Positions 51,135 to 60,888 of a stretch of 64,000 nucleotides of DNA are shown here, in pieces. Numbering within the stretch: position 1 is the stretch's first letter; each line of letters starts with the position of its first letter. The notes under the pieces were generated by a model that ran no database searches, was not told where the DNA came from, and saw only the letters and a program-made list of their open reading frames with translations. The DNA is from Clostridiaceae bacterium Marseille-Q4143 (lineage in GTDB: Bacteria > Bacillota > Clostridia > Lachnospirales > Lachnospiraceae), in assembly GCA_018228645.1 (NCBI GenBank), contig CP073693.1, positions 2,119,253 through 2,183,252 of the forward strand, written 5' to 3'. Position numbers and translations under genes: made by a program.

Positions 51135-52541
51135 ATGATGACGATTCGGGAACTTTGCGAGAAACATACCAGCCTTACATCAGCAGATATTGAAAAAATA
51201 GAAAATATGGCAAGAACAATTCCGTATCTTGCGAATCTGGAGGATGCAGACATTTTTATTGACTGTCTCCTGCCATCCGGAGATGCCATTGTAGTAGCGG
51301 AGGCCAATCCAAAAGACAGTCCTTCTTCCTATGAAAAAAGTGTGGTGGGCATGATTGCCTATCAGCAGAATGAACCGGCTGTTGCAAGAACCTTTAAGGT
51401 TGGTGTGGCAACGAAACATATGAAGGCGCTGACCCAGGAAAATACGAGAGTGATTCAGTCCGTAGAACCGATCAGTAATGGAACAGAGATTATCGGTGTA
51501 CTGATCCGGGAAAAGAGGATTGAGGAACAGTACAGCGGTCAAAGTGCGCTGCATTTGTCTCATGAAAACTATGAATCTATGGCACAGGCAATAACCAGTA
51601 AAAAAGGATCCTGGCTGGCAGAATGCATTGATGAAGCCTTACTTATTATAGACCGTAAAGGTCTGGTCTGCTCTGCCAATGATGTGGCATGCAGATTGTA
51701 TCGGCGTCTCGGATATGTGGGAGAACTGATTGGCCAAAGATATGAAAACGTTCAGCTGGTAGTTCCACAGTATGGAATATCTGACGAAGCAGTGACAGAA
51801 GCATCCGTTGGTAAAAATTATTTTCTTATCCGTCATGTAAAACTGGAAACAGCAGATCTTTCCTGTGCAGTAATTATCAGGGATGAAACAGCGGAAAAGC
51901 AGCGTGAGCAGGAACTGGTTCTGAAATCAGTGGCAATCCAGGAGATGCATCATCGCGTGAAAAATAATCTTCAGACGATTGCATCGTTGTTAAGACTGCA
52001 AATCAGAAGAAGCGAAAATCCGGAAACGATACAGGTATTGCGGGAGACTATGAGCAGAATTCTGTCTATTTCGGCCACCCATGAACTGCTTGCAAGAAAC
52101 GGCGTGGATCAGGTGAAAATTGGCGAGGTGCTCAGGCAAATCCGCAGTAATGTGCTGCAGAGCTTTGAACATTCCGAAGTGGATATTGAGATTTCAATGG
52201 AATCAGGAGACTTTGAAACAGATTCAGAGATTGCGGCATCAGTAGCTATGGTGGTTAATGAACTTCTTCAGAACAGTATGAAATATGCATTTGAAGGAAA
52301 AGAAAAAGGTTTGATAGAGATCCTCGTAAAAAAAGGAGAGCTCTATTCGAATATCACGGTACGCGATGATGGCATCGGATTTGATGCGGATATCAGCAGA
52401 CCGAATCATCTGGGATGGGGAATCGTGCGTTCACTGGTAAAGGATAAGCTTCATGGAACCATTCATGTAGAGGCCGGAGAGCAGGGAAGTGCAGTGACCT
52501 TTGATTTCTTAAACCAGAATGTGGATACACTGGAACTATAA
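51135..52541 (+). CDS. eutW: Sensor histidine kinase EutW
   Basis: The 468-residue soluble kinase has an amino-terminal ligand-sensing domain (~1-145) and a PAS-like part (~155-245). The HisKA_2-type phosphorylation site is IQEMHHRVKNNLQTIASLLR (near residue 275). The ATPase domain contains VVNELLQNSMKYAF and RDDGIGFD. It senses ethanolamine in the cytoplasm and phosphorylates EutV, encoded 6 bp upstream. No membrane helix is present. Confidence 0.94.
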   Translation: MMTIRELCEKHTSLTSADIEKIENMARTIPYLANLEDADIFIDCLLPSGDAIVVAEANPKDSPSSYEKSVVGMIAYQQNEPAVARTFKVGVATKHMKALTQENTRVIQSVEPISNGTEIIGVLIREKRIEEQYSGQSALHLSHENYESMAQAITSKKGSWLAECIDEALLIIDRKGLVCSANDVACRLYRRLGYVGELIGQRYENVQLVVPQYGISDEAVTEASVGKNYFLIRHVKLETADLSCAVIIRDETAEKQREQELVLKSVAIQEMHHRVKNNLQTIASLLRLQIRRSENPETIQVLRETMSRILSISATHELLARNGVDQVKIGEVLRQIRSNVLQSFEHSEVDIEISMESGDFETDSEIAASVAMVVNELLQNSMKYAFEGKEKGLIEILVKKGELYSNITVRDDGIGFDADISRPNHLGWGIVRSLVKDKLHGTIHVEAGEQGSAVTFDFLNQNVDTLEL

Positions 52542-52565
52542 AAATGCCGGAGGTTCTAAAAAAGA

Positions 52566-53996
52566 ATGAAAGAAACAATTACAAGTGTAGGCATTGATAT
52601 TGGTACCTCCACGACACAGTTGATTTTCAGCCGGCTGACCATTGAAAATCTGGCCAGCAGCTATACGGTTCCGAGAATCAGTATTGTGGACAAAGAAGTG
52701 ATCTACCGCAGTCATATTTATTTTACACCGCTGAAATCTCAGCAGGAGATTGATGTGGAAGCAGTGCGGAAGATTGTAAAAGAAGAATATGAGAAAGCCG
52801 GTATGACGCCGGATATGCTCCAGACTGGAGCGGTCATCATTACCGGTGAGACTGCCAGAAAGCAGAATGCCAATCTGGTGCTGGAAATGTTAAGTGACAT
52901 GGCGGGAGATTTCGTTGTGGCAACGGCGGGACCGGATCTGGAATCCGTGCTTTCCGGTAAAGGGGCCGGTGCAGACCGGATTTCAGAAGAAGAACGTATT
53001 TGTGTGGCAAATGTAGATATCGGAGGCGGTACCAGCAACATTGCATCCTTTTATAAAGGACAGGTTATGGGTACGTCCTGCCTGGATATTGGAGGACGGC
53101 TGATCAAAGTAGAAAATGGAAAGATCAGCTATATTTTCCATAAAACCGCGGAACTGGCATCTCATATGGGAATCTCCATCAAGGTGGGAGATCCTGCAGA
53201 TCCGGAAAAACTTCGAAAAATCTGTGACCGGATGGCAGATGAACTGGCGCAGGCACTGTATCTGAAGGATGCGGATGCCGAGCATGCCGGACTTTATACC
53301 AATGACGGTAAACGGCTGCCGGATAATCATAAGATTGATGCCGTGACATTTTCCGGAGGAGTTGCAGATTGTATCTATCATCCGGAAGGAAAAGAGACAT
53401 TTCAGTACGGAGACATCGGAGTGCTCCTTGGAAGGGCCATTCTCGATCATCCTGCATTTAAGAATATACGCTGGTTTACCGCAGCAGAGACGATCAGAGC
53501 GACCGTGGTAGGTGCGGGAACCCATACCACCAGTGTTAGCGGCAGCACCATTTCCTATGCAAAGGATAAGCTGCCGGTTAAAAATATCCCGGTCTTAAGA
53601 ATTGGATCGGATGATGAAGCTGATTTGGAAGCATTTGCTTCTTCAATCATACAACAACTCCCTCTGTACCATTCGGAGGGAAAACTGGAACAGATAGCCA
53701 TCTCTTTTGAAGGCCGGCATTACGTAAGTTTCCTGGAAATCCAGGCCCTTGCAGCCGCCATCATCAAGGGGGCAAGGGAAATTATTGACAGTGAGTTCCC
53801 ACTGATCCTGGTAGTGGAAAATGATATTGGAAAAGTTCTGGGAAATGCCCTTAACGTGGCGCTTCACAGAGAAAAACCAGTTGTGTGCATTGATGGAATT
53901 CATGCACAGGGCGGGGATTATATCGATATCGGAGAACCACTGGCCAACGGAAGAGTTGTTCCGGTCGTAACAAAAACTTTAATTTTCAATACTTAA
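52566..53996 (+). CDS. eutA: Ethanolamine ammonia-lyase reactivating factor EutA
   Basis: The 476-residue actin/Hsp70-fold ATPase has SVGIDIGTSTTQLIFSRL (phosphate 1) and ANVDIGGGTSNIASF (phosphate 2), and AVTFSGGVADCIYHPEG. EutA exchanges damaged cobalamin out of the lyase for fresh adenosylcobalamin. It is followed after 14 bp by eutB. Confidence 0.95.
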   Translation: MKETITSVGIDIGTSTTQLIFSRLTIENLASSYTVPRISIVDKEVIYRSHIYFTPLKSQQEIDVEAVRKIVKEEYEKAGMTPDMLQTGAVIITGETARKQNANLVLEMLSDMAGDFVVATAGPDLESVLSGKGAGADRISEEERICVANVDIGGGTSNIASFYKGQVMGTSCLDIGGRLIKVENGKISYIFHKTAELASHMGISIKVGDPADPEKLRKICDRMADELAQALYLKDADAEHAGLYTNDGKRLPDNHKIDAVTFSGGVADCIYHPEGKETFQYGDIGVLLGRAILDHPAFKNIRWFTAAETIRATVVGAGTHTTSVSGSTISYAKDKLPVKNIPVLRIGSDDEADLEAFASSIIQQLPLYHSEGKLEQIAISFEGRHYVSFLEIQALAAAIIKGAREIIDSEFPLILVVENDIGKVLGNALNVALHREKPVVCIDGIHAQGGDYIDIGEPLANGRVVPVVTKTLIFNT

Positions 53997-54010
53997 AAGG
54001 AGGAGAGAGA

Positions 54011-55381
54011 TTGATATTAAAGACAACGCTTTTTGGTCATACTTATGAATTCAAATCTGTCAGAGAAGTTATGGCCAAGGCAAACGAAGAAAAGTCCGGC
54101 GATAAGCTGGCAGGCATTGCTGCAGAGACCGCAGAGGAGCGTGTAGCTGCCAAAGTTGTACTTTCTAATCTGACACTGGAGAATTTAAGAGAGAATCCTG
54201 CCGTTCCCTACGAAGAGGATGAAGTAACAAGAATTATCCAGGATGGAGTCAACGAATCTATTTACAACAGCATCAAGGGCTGGACCGTTGCACAGCTCCG
54301 CGAGTGGATCCTCGATACAGAGACCACCGGAGACATGATCAAACGGGTATCCAGAGGTCTGACCAGTGAGATGGTAGCTGGTGTTGCCAAACTGATGGGC
54401 AACCTGGACCTGATCTACGGAGCAAAGAAGATTCACAACCCAACCCATTGTAATACTACTCTGGGACTGCCGGGAACCTTCTCATCCCGTCTGCAGCCGA
54501 ACCACACCACTGATGATCCGAAGGGTATCATGGCTTCCGTTATGGAAGGTCTTTCCTACGGCTGTGGTGATGCCGTTATTGGTCTGAACCCGGTAGACGA
54601 CTCTGTAGAGAGTGTTGCAAGAATCTTAAAGAGCTTTGATGAGTTCAAAAATAAATGGGAAGTTCCGACCCAGATCTGTGTACTGGCTCATGTAACGACC
54701 CAGACAGAAGCAGCTGATAAGCTGAATGCACCGATCGACCTGATGTTCCAGTCTATCGCTGGTTCTCAGAAGGGTAATGAAGCATTTGGTCTGAACGCAC
54801 AGATGCTGCAGGACGGCCGTGAAATGATGCTGAAGAAAGGTACCTCTACCGGACCGAACGTAATGTACTTCGAGACAGGACAGGGTTCCGAACTTTCTTC
54901 TGAGGCTCACAATGGCTGGGATCAGGTAACTATGGAAGCAAGATGCTATGGTTTTGCAAAGAAATATGATCCGTTTATTGTAAATACGGTTGTTGGATTT
55001 ATCGGACCGGAGTATCTCTATGACTCCAAGCAGGTAACCCGTGCAGGTCTTGAGGATCATTTTATGGGTAAACTTTCAGGACTTCCGATGGGCTGTGACT
55101 GCTGCTACACGAATCATATGAAAGCAGACCAGAACGATATTGAGAATCTGTCCATGCTTCTTGCCGCAGCAGGCTGTACCTATATCATGGGTGTACCGGA
55201 AGGTGATGACTGTATGCTGATGTACCAGTGTACCGGATATCATGAGGCGGCAGCTCTCCGTGAAATTCTGGGACTTCGTCCGACAAAAGAATTTGACGCA
55301 TGGCTTGAAAAGATGGGATTCTCTAAAGATGGAAAGCTGACACCGCTTGCAGGTGATGCATCTGTATTTTTAGCAAAATAG
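54011..55381 (+). CDS. eutB: Ethanolamine ammonia-lyase large subunit
   Basis: The 456-residue TIM-barrel subunit uses a TTG start with AAAAGGAGGAGAG upstream. GAKKIHNPTHCNTTLGLPG, RLQPNHTTDDPKG and GLPMGCDCCYTNHMKADQND are conserved EutB motifs at the substrate and cobalamin interface. With EutC it splits ethanolamine into acetaldehyde and ammonia using adenosylcobalamin. Length is close to the E. coli subunit. No defects. Confidence 0.97.
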   Translation: MILKTTLFGHTYEFKSVREVMAKANEEKSGDKLAGIAAETAEERVAAKVVLSNLTLENLRENPAVPYEEDEVTRIIQDGVNESIYNSIKGWTVAQLREWILDTETTGDMIKRVSRGLTSEMVAGVAKLMGNLDLIYGAKKIHNPTHCNTTLGLPGTFSSRLQPNHTTDDPKGIMASVMEGLSYGCGDAVIGLNPVDDSVESVARILKSFDEFKNKWEVPTQICVLAHVTTQTEAADKLNAPIDLMFQSIAGSQKGNEAFGLNAQMLQDGREMMLKKGTSTGPNVMYFETGQGSELSSEAHNGWDQVTMEARCYGFAKKYDPFIVNTVVGFIGPEYLYDSKQVTRAGLEDHFMGKLSGLPMGCDCCYTNHMKADQNDIENLSMLLAAAGCTYIMGVPEGDDCMLMYQCTGYHEAAALREILGLRPTKEFDAWLEKMGFSKDGKLTPLAGDASVFLAK

Positions 55382-55400
55382 AAAGGAGGCAGAAACAACA

Positions 55401-56318
55401 ATGAACGATAATGAATTAAGAGCAATTATTGAACAGGTACTTACAGAGATGAATGTAAGCGGTACCGCATCTGCCTCAGCAGATGGAAATGCAGTAAAAA
55501 CTGCAGTTGTCAATGCAGTGAAAAATGCCGGCTGTGAGCAGGCAGGAGTGGAGGAAGGATGCCTTCCGGATATCACTCAGATTGACATTAAGAAACAGTA
55601 TCTGGTAGAACATCCGCAGAACGGAGAGGCTTACCTTGATCTCAAACAGTACGCTCCGTGCCGTCTTGGTATCGGCAAAGCAGGTGCCCGTTATAAGACT
55701 CTTCCGAATCTGGAGTTCCGTGCAGCTCATTCTGCAGCACAGGATGCAGTTTTCAATGATGTTGATCAGGAGTTTATCGATAAGATGGGACTCTTCACCG
55801 TACAGACCCAGTGCGAGAGCAAAGATGTATATCTGACCCGTCCGGATCTGGGAAGAAAATTGAACGACGAAGCTGTAAAAACTATTAAGGAAAAATGCAA
55901 AATGCATCCGACCGTACAGATCTATGTATCTGACGGATTAAGTTCTGCAGCAGTTGCTGCCAATGTAGCAGACGTTCTGCCGGGTATTATGCAGGGACTG
56001 GAGAGCTATGGTATCGATACAGGAACCCCGTTCTTCGTAAAATATGGCCGTGTAGGTGTTATGGATCAGGTATCCGAACTGACCGGAGCAGAGGTGACCT
56101 GCGTACTGATCGGTGAGAGACCGGGTCTGATTACTGCAGAGTCCATGTCCGCATATATCGCATACAAAGCAACTGTCGGAATGCCGGAGGCAAGAAGAAC
56201 CGTTGTATCCAATATTCACAGAGCAGGAACCAATCCTGCAGAGGCCGGAGCTCATATCGCAGAGATCATCAAGATCATGCTGGAGAAGAAGGCAAGTGGA
56301 ACTGATCTGAAGCTGTAA
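55401..56318 (+). CDS. eutC: Ethanolamine ammonia-lyase small subunit
   Basis: The 305-residue subunit starts behind GAAAGGAGG. The first ~20 residues, NDNELRAIIEQVLTEMNVS, form an amphipathic helix followed by a flexible linker, as in microcompartment-targeting peptides. The body begins near residue 60 and has RLGIGKAGARYKTLPNLEFRAAH, VYVSDGLSSAA-like IYVSDGLSSAAV and VLIGERPGLITAESMS, the cobalamin-binding parts. It pairs with EutB. Confidence 0.96.
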   Translation: MNDNELRAIIEQVLTEMNVSGTASASADGNAVKTAVVNAVKNAGCEQAGVEEGCLPDITQIDIKKQYLVEHPQNGEAYLDLKQYAPCRLGIGKAGARYKTLPNLEFRAAHSAAQDAVFNDVDQEFIDKMGLFTVQTQCESKDVYLTRPDLGRKLNDEAVKTIKEKCKMHPTVQIYVSDGLSSAAVAANVADVLPGIMQGLESYGIDTGTPFFVKYGRVGVMDQVSELTGAEVTCVLIGERPGLITAESMSAYIAYKATVGMPEARRTVVSNIHRAGTNPAEAGAHIAEIIKIMLEKKASGTDLKL

Positions 56319-56332
56319 GGAGGAAACAAAAA

Positions 56333-56983
56333 ATGAAGAGAGATCCGTTAAAGGCAAGTGTCCTTGCCACAAAGATCATCCCAAATGTCAGCCCTGATCT
56401 TGCAAAAGAGCTGAATCTGGGACCGGATATGAAATCATTAGCGCTCATTACTGCTGACAGCGATGACGTGACTTACACAGCGCTTGATGAAGCAACCAAG
56501 AAGGCAGATGTAACCGTTGTTTATGCAAAAAGCTTTTACGGCGGCGCTGCCAATGCAAATACGAAGCTTGCCGGTGAGATCATCGGTATCCTGGCTGGTC
56601 CGAATCCGGCAGAGGTAAAGAGTGGCCTTGAGGCAGCAGTTGATGTGATCGAGAACCAGGCACATTTCGTATCTGCAAATGAAGATGACAGTATCTGCTA
56701 TTATGCACACTGCATTTCCAGAACCGGTTCTTACCTTTCTGAAGGTGCCGGAATCAAAGAAGGAGAAGCGCTTGCATATCTGATCGCACCGCCGTTGGAA
56801 GCAATGTACGGTGTGGATGCAGCCCTTAAGGCAGCAGATGTAAAAATGTGCGTTCTGTATGCTCCGCCTTCAGAGACCAACTTTGGTGGCGCTCTGCTGA
56901 CCGGAAGCCAGTCCGCATGCAAATCTGCTTGCGACGCGTTCGCAGCAGCAGTTGAGTTTGTAGCAGACAACCCGATTGCATAA
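56333..56983 (+). CDS. eutL: Microcompartment shell protein EutL
   Basis: The 216-residue tandem-BMC shell protein has AKELNLGPDMKSLALITAD and FYGGAANANTKLAGEIIGI in the first domain and GIKEGEALAYLIAPPLEAMYG in the second. EutL trimers have a gated pore thought to pass large molecules such as cobalamin or ethanolamine. It follows eutC after 14 bp with AAGGAGG. Confidence 0.95.
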   Translation: MKRDPLKASVLATKIIPNVSPDLAKELNLGPDMKSLALITADSDDVTYTALDEATKKADVTVVYAKSFYGGAANANTKLAGEIIGILAGPNPAEVKSGLEAAVDVIENQAHFVSANEDDSICYYAHCISRTGSYLSEGAGIKEGEALAYLIAPPLEAMYGVDAALKAADVKMCVLYAPPSETNFGGALLTGSQSACKSACDAFAAAVEFVADNPIA

Positions 56984-57003
56984 TTCGATAACGGAGGTAT
57001 GCA

Positions 57004-57576
57004 ATGAAAGCATTAGGGCTGATTGAAGTCCGGGGAATGGTTCCGGCAGTGGAGGCGCTGGACAGCGCATTAAAAGCTGCCAATGTGAACCGTCTTGATG
57101 TAGTGAAAGTCGGCGGCGGTCTGGTCAGTGTACTGATTGAGGGCGACGTGGGAGCTGTCCGTGCAGCAGTTGATGCTGCACAGGCAGCGGCAGAAAAGAT
57201 TGGAACCGTGATCTCCACACACGTGATTCCCAGACCGGCAGAGGATGTGACACAGATGATCACGCCGAACCCTGATCCGCAGCCGATCATAAGTGAGCAG
57301 CTGGAAGACAATCATGATGAGACAGCAGAAGCTGAGCAGCCGGAAGACAGCAGTGAAGTGACCGAAGAAGTAAAAGAAGAACCGGCTGAGCAGAAGAAGG
57401 GAAAGCTTGCTTACATCCCGGATGTAGAAGAAATGAAAGCCATGACCGTAGACAAACTGCGTGCCCTGGCCCGTAAACTTGAAATTACAAATATGACCCG
57501 CAAGGAGATCCGTTTTGCAAACAAGACGGAACTGATTGCGAAAATTTGTGAATTTCTTGAAAAGGAGAACAAGTAA
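57004..57576 (+). CDS. BMC shell protein with acidic linker and SAP/Rho_N-like tail
   Basis: The 190-residue protein has a typical BMC domain at residues 1-85 (MKALGLIEVRGMVPAVEALD, GGGLVSVLIEGDVGAVRAAVDA). Residues ~95-140 are an acidic linker. The last ~45 residues, MTVDKLRALARKLEI...NKTELIAKICEFLEKENK, resemble the helix-extended-loop-helix (SAP/Rho_N) fold that binds nucleic acid. In enteric EutK a BMC domain is fused to a helix-turn-helix, so this may be the Firmicute counterpart. The eutE start overlaps its stop. Confidence 0.85.
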   Translation: MKALGLIEVRGMVPAVEALDSALKAANVNRLDVVKVGGGLVSVLIEGDVGAVRAAVDAAQAAAEKIGTVISTHVIPRPAEDVTQMITPNPDPQPIISEQLEDNHDETAEAEQPEDSSEVTEEVKEEPAEQKKGKLAYIPDVEEMKAMTVDKLRALARKLEITNMTRKEIRFANKTELIAKICEFLEKENK

Positions 57577-59054
57577 TGCAGTTATATGACAAAGACCTTT
57601 TGTCGGTACAGGAAGTGCGTGACCTGGTAGAGAAAGCGAAAGCTGCTCAGCAGGAACTGGCACAGAAATCCCAGGCTGAGGTAGATGCTATTGTGGCTTC
57701 TATCGCTAAAGCAGGTGTTCGCAATGCAGAGCGCCTTGCACAGATGGCCAATGAGGATACCGGATTCGGTAAAGTTGCCGACAAAGTAATCAAAAATATT
57801 TTCGGAAGCCAGATGGTATATGAGCATATCAAAGATATGAAGACCATTGGTATTCTGGACCGCGATGAGACTAACAAAACCTACACCATCGCAGCACCGG
57901 TAGGAGTCATCGCAGGACTGATCCCGTCCACCAACCCGACCTCCACCGCATTTTATAAATCAGAGATTTCCATCAAAGCTGGAAATGCCATTGTATTTTC
58001 ACCGCATCCGAGTGCACTGCGAAGCATCAGCGAGGCAATCAAAGTAATTCGTCAGGCAATTGCAGAGGCGGGAGGCAATGAAAATCTGGTAAGCTGCATC
58101 AGCCTTCCGACCATGCAGGCTACGGATAATCTGATGAAACATCCGGATGTAGCCCTGATCCTGGCAACCGGCGGAAGCGCTATGGTACGTGCTGCTTATT
58201 CTTCCGGAACACCGGCCATCGGTGTAGGACCTGGAAATGGCCCGGCTTATATCGAGAAGACCGCTGATCTGCCGCTGGCAGTGAAGAGAATCATGGATTC
58301 CAAGACCTTTGATTATGGAACCATCTGTGCATCAGAGCAGTCTGTGGTATGTGATGATGACATGGCAGAGGCAGTACAGAAAGAGATGGAAAAACAGGGA
58401 GCTTACTTCTTAAGTGATGAAGAACGCCTGAAACTTGGAAAATACATCCTGCGTGCAAACGGAACCATGAATCCGGCTATCGTAGGAAAATCCCCGCAGG
58501 TGATTGGTGAACTGGCAGGTATCAATGTACCTGCAAGTGCAAAAGTCATTGTAGCAAAAGAAGACGGAATCGGAAAAGGACATCCTTATTCTAACGAAAA
58601 GCTGGCTCCGATCCTGGCATTCTATACAGCACCGGATTATAAGGCAATCGCAAAACTTTGTGATGAGATTCTTCGTTACGAAGGTGCAGGACATACGTTC
58701 AGTATGCATACCAAAGATGACAGAATGGTCGAGTATTTCGCAGAGAGAATGCCGGCTTCCCGTATCATCATTAATTCCCCGAGTGCCCTTGGAGGTATCG
58801 GAGCATCTACGGCACTGATGCCGGCTCTGACCCTTGGCTGTGGAGCAATCGGCGGAAGTGCAACATCTGAGAATGTAGGACCGATGAACCTTCTGAACCT
58901 GAAGCACGTAGCCTACGGACTTCGTGAAATGGAAGAGATCCGTGGTGCAGCTGCAAAAGAGCAGAACTGCTGTGGTGCAGAGAAAAAAGTAAGTGCTGAT
59001 AAAGTAGACGAGATCGTAGCAGAGATTATCGCAAGAATTCAGTCAGCGAAATAA
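57576..59054 (+). CDS. eutE: CoA-acylating acetaldehyde dehydrogenase EutE
   Basis: The 492-residue enzyme oxidises acetaldehyde to acetyl-CoA with NAD. The catalytic Cys lies in FDYGTICASEQSVVCD. IAGLIPSTNPTSTAFYKSEI and FSPHPSALRSI are nucleotide- and CoA-binding regions. The first helical segment (VQEVRDLVEKAKAAQQELA) may also serve targeting. The last residues before the stop include Cys-Cys, which is common in the family. Confidence 0.96.
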   Translation: MQLYDKDLLSVQEVRDLVEKAKAAQQELAQKSQAEVDAIVASIAKAGVRNAERLAQMANEDTGFGKVADKVIKNIFGSQMVYEHIKDMKTIGILDRDETNKTYTIAAPVGVIAGLIPSTNPTSTAFYKSEISIKAGNAIVFSPHPSALRSISEAIKVIRQAIAEAGGNENLVSCISLPTMQATDNLMKHPDVALILATGGSAMVRAAYSSGTPAIGVGPGNGPAYIEKTADLPLAVKRIMDSKTFDYGTICASEQSVVCDDDMAEAVQKEMEKQGAYFLSDEERLKLGKYILRANGTMNPAIVGKSPQVIGELAGINVPASAKVIVAKEDGIGKGHPYSNEKLAPILAFYTAPDYKAIAKLCDEILRYEGAGHTFSMHTKDDRMVEYFAERMPASRIIINSPSALGGIGASTALMPALTLGCGAIGGSATSENVGPMNLLNLKHVAYGLREMEEIRGAAAKEQNCCGAEKKVSADKVDEIVAEIIARIQSAK

Positions 59055-59101
59055 AAAACAATAAATATCAAAATTTACAATTATCCAGGAGGAAATGAAT
59101 T

Positions 59102-59383
59102 ATGGCAGCAATGCAGGCATTAGGAATGATCGAAACAAAAGGACTTGTAGCATCTATCGAGGCAGCAGATGCAATGGTAAAGGCAGCAAACGTAACTCTG
59201 ATTGGTAAAGAGCATGTAGGCGGCGGACTGGTAACCGTTATGGTTCGCGGTGATGTAGGAGCAGTAAAAGCATCTGTAGATGCCGGTGCAGCTGCAGCAG
59301 AGCGTGTTGGTGAGCTGGTAAGTATCCACGTAATTCCGAGACCTCATGATGAGGTTGAGGGAATCCTTCCGAAGTTAGGCTAA
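59102..59383 (+). CDS. eutM: Microcompartment shell protein EutM
   Basis: The 93-residue single BMC-domain protein reads [43 protein letters not shown] at residues ~42-64 and [14 protein letters not shown] at the end. It is the major hexamer of the shell. It follows eutE after 47 bp with its own AGGAGG. Confidence 0.95.
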   Translation: MAAMQALGMIETKGLVASIEAADAMVKAANVTLIGKEHVGGGLVTVMVRGDVGAVKASVDAGAAAAERVGELVSIHVIPRPHDEVEGILPKLG

Positions 59384-59457
59384 TTTTAGAGCCCAAGAAG
59401 CGATTTTGCGAATAGGCTTTGAATAGGCATATCTAACGGTGGTAAGGAGGTGACACA

Positions 59458-60270
59458 GTGAAGGTAATTACAGAAGCAGCCCTGAGACTGGAACTGAAAT
59501 GTGAAGAGCCGGAGGTTTATGTGATTCCTGAAGGATCGTTATTATCTCCGGCAGCCAGAGAGTATCTGTCTCAGAGAAAGATTAAGATCAGAAAAGCCGG
59601 TGAAGTGGAAAAACAGAAACCGGAAAAAGAGGTCAAGGTCGTTGCAACTGAACTGCCCGAACTGCCTCCTGTGGAAGTGCCGAAGGATACGGAACTGAAA
59701 CCGAAATACACAGATTATGCCACAGGCGCATTTTATATGAAAAAGCCGGAGCATATGACTCAGCTGTATGGCAATGTCCTGGTTAATAAGGACAATCCGC
59801 GGATTTATTTCCGCGGAAAGCTGGACAGCCTGCAGGCACAGGTAGTCTTTGCACAGGCTATGATGGCGTCTCTCGGAGAAAATCAAAAGATCATTGAGGA
59901 CCTTAATGATGTATTGAGAAGTCTCAGGGAAATGATGCGCTGTGACGTACTTGATGAGGCATTTCACAATGAGACCATCATCGGTCTTACCCATGAGGAA
60001 CTGCGTGCACATTCCCACAATCCCATGAAGTATTATAAGATCAAGGCAATGGTACTGCCGGATTATTCCATGGGAGTGGAGTATGCATTATTAAATCAGA
60101 TCCGCACCGCTATCCGGGAGACGGAAGTGGCAGCGGCAGGTGCATACAAAGAAGGCAATCAGTATACACATGGGGACATCATTGAAGAGTTAAACCGACT
60201 GTCAAGTGCACTGCATATTATGATGTGTAAATATCTGGCAGGTGACTATCAGCAGGGAGGAAGACCATAA
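59458..60270 (+). CDS. eutT: EutT-like corrinoid adenosyltransferase
   Basis: The 270-residue protein starts at GTG behind AAGGAGGTGA. VYVIPEGSLLSPAAREYLSQ at residues ~20-39 and RGKLDSLQAQVVFAQAMM are EutT/cobalamin adenosyltransferase signatures. The enteric HX11CCX2C iron site is not evident: only a single Cys occurs in MMRCDVLDE. Firmicute EutT forms are known to lack it. It makes adenosylcobalamin from ATP and reduced cobalamin for EutBC. The pduL start follows its stop directly. Confidence 0.9.
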   Translation: MKVITEAALRLELKCEEPEVYVIPEGSLLSPAAREYLSQRKIKIRKAGEVEKQKPEKEVKVVATELPELPPVEVPKDTELKPKYTDYATGAFYMKKPEHMTQLYGNVLVNKDNPRIYFRGKLDSLQAQVVFAQAMMASLGENQKIIEDLNDVLRSLREMMRCDVLDEAFHNETIIGLTHEELRAHSHNPMKYYKIKAMVLPDYSMGVEYALLNQIRTAIRETEVAAAGAYKEGNQYTHGDIIEELNRLSSALHIMMCKYLAGDYQQGGRP

Positions 60271-60882
60271 ATGGAAGAAATTGTTCGCCAGGTTATGGCG
60301 GCTGTAGAAAAATCGGGACTGGTGGAGATCGAAGTATCTGCCCGTCACGTGCATCTGACCCAGTCTGATTTTGAAATTCTTTTCGGAAAAGGAAAGACCA
60401 TGACCCCGAAACGAGACCTTTCCCAGCCGGGACAGTATCTGGCTGCGGAGAGAGTGGATATCATCGGACCGAAGAGAAAGATGACGAATGTAGCAGTATT
60501 AGGCCCGGTCCGCAAGGACACACAGGTGGAGCTTTCCAGAAGTGACTGTATTGCTCTGGGTGTAAAAGCACCGCTTCGTGAGTCTGGTGACGTAGCAGGA
60601 TCTGGTCAGATCAGAATTGAAGGACCGTGCGGAGCCATTGATATCCCGCAGGGCGTGATTGTTGCACACAAGCACATTCATGTACCGACGGAGATGGCAG
60701 AGAAGCTGGGACTTCATGATAAACAGAGAGTCAGCGTAGAGGCAATTACAGAGCGTCCGGTTGTGTTTAAGGATGTAATCATCAGAGTTAGTGACAATTT
60801 CCGTTTTCGGATGCATGTGGACTTTGATGAAGCAAATGGCGCTGATATAAGCGGATTTACGCTTGGAAAGATTATCAGGTAG
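60271..60882 (+). CDS. pduL: PduL-type phosphate propanoyl/acetyltransferase
   Basis: The 203-residue PduL family enzyme takes the EutD role, converting acetyl-CoA to acetyl phosphate and recycling CoA in the compartment. VSARHVHLTQSDFEILFG and GVIVAHKHIHVPTEMAEKLG carry the His ligands of its two zinc ions. The first 15 residues, MEEIVRQVMAAVEKS, match the known PduL encapsulation helix. Confidence 0.93.
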   Translation: MEEIVRQVMAAVEKSGLVEIEVSARHVHLTQSDFEILFGKGKTMTPKRDLSQPGQYLAAERVDIIGPKRKMTNVAVLGPVRKDTQVELSRSDCIALGVKAPLRESGDVAGSGQIRIEGPCGAIDIPQGVIVAHKHIHVPTEMAEKLGLHDKQRVSVEAITERPVVFKDVIIRVSDNFRFRMHVDFDEANGADISGFTLGKIIR

Positions 60883-60888
60883 ACGACC

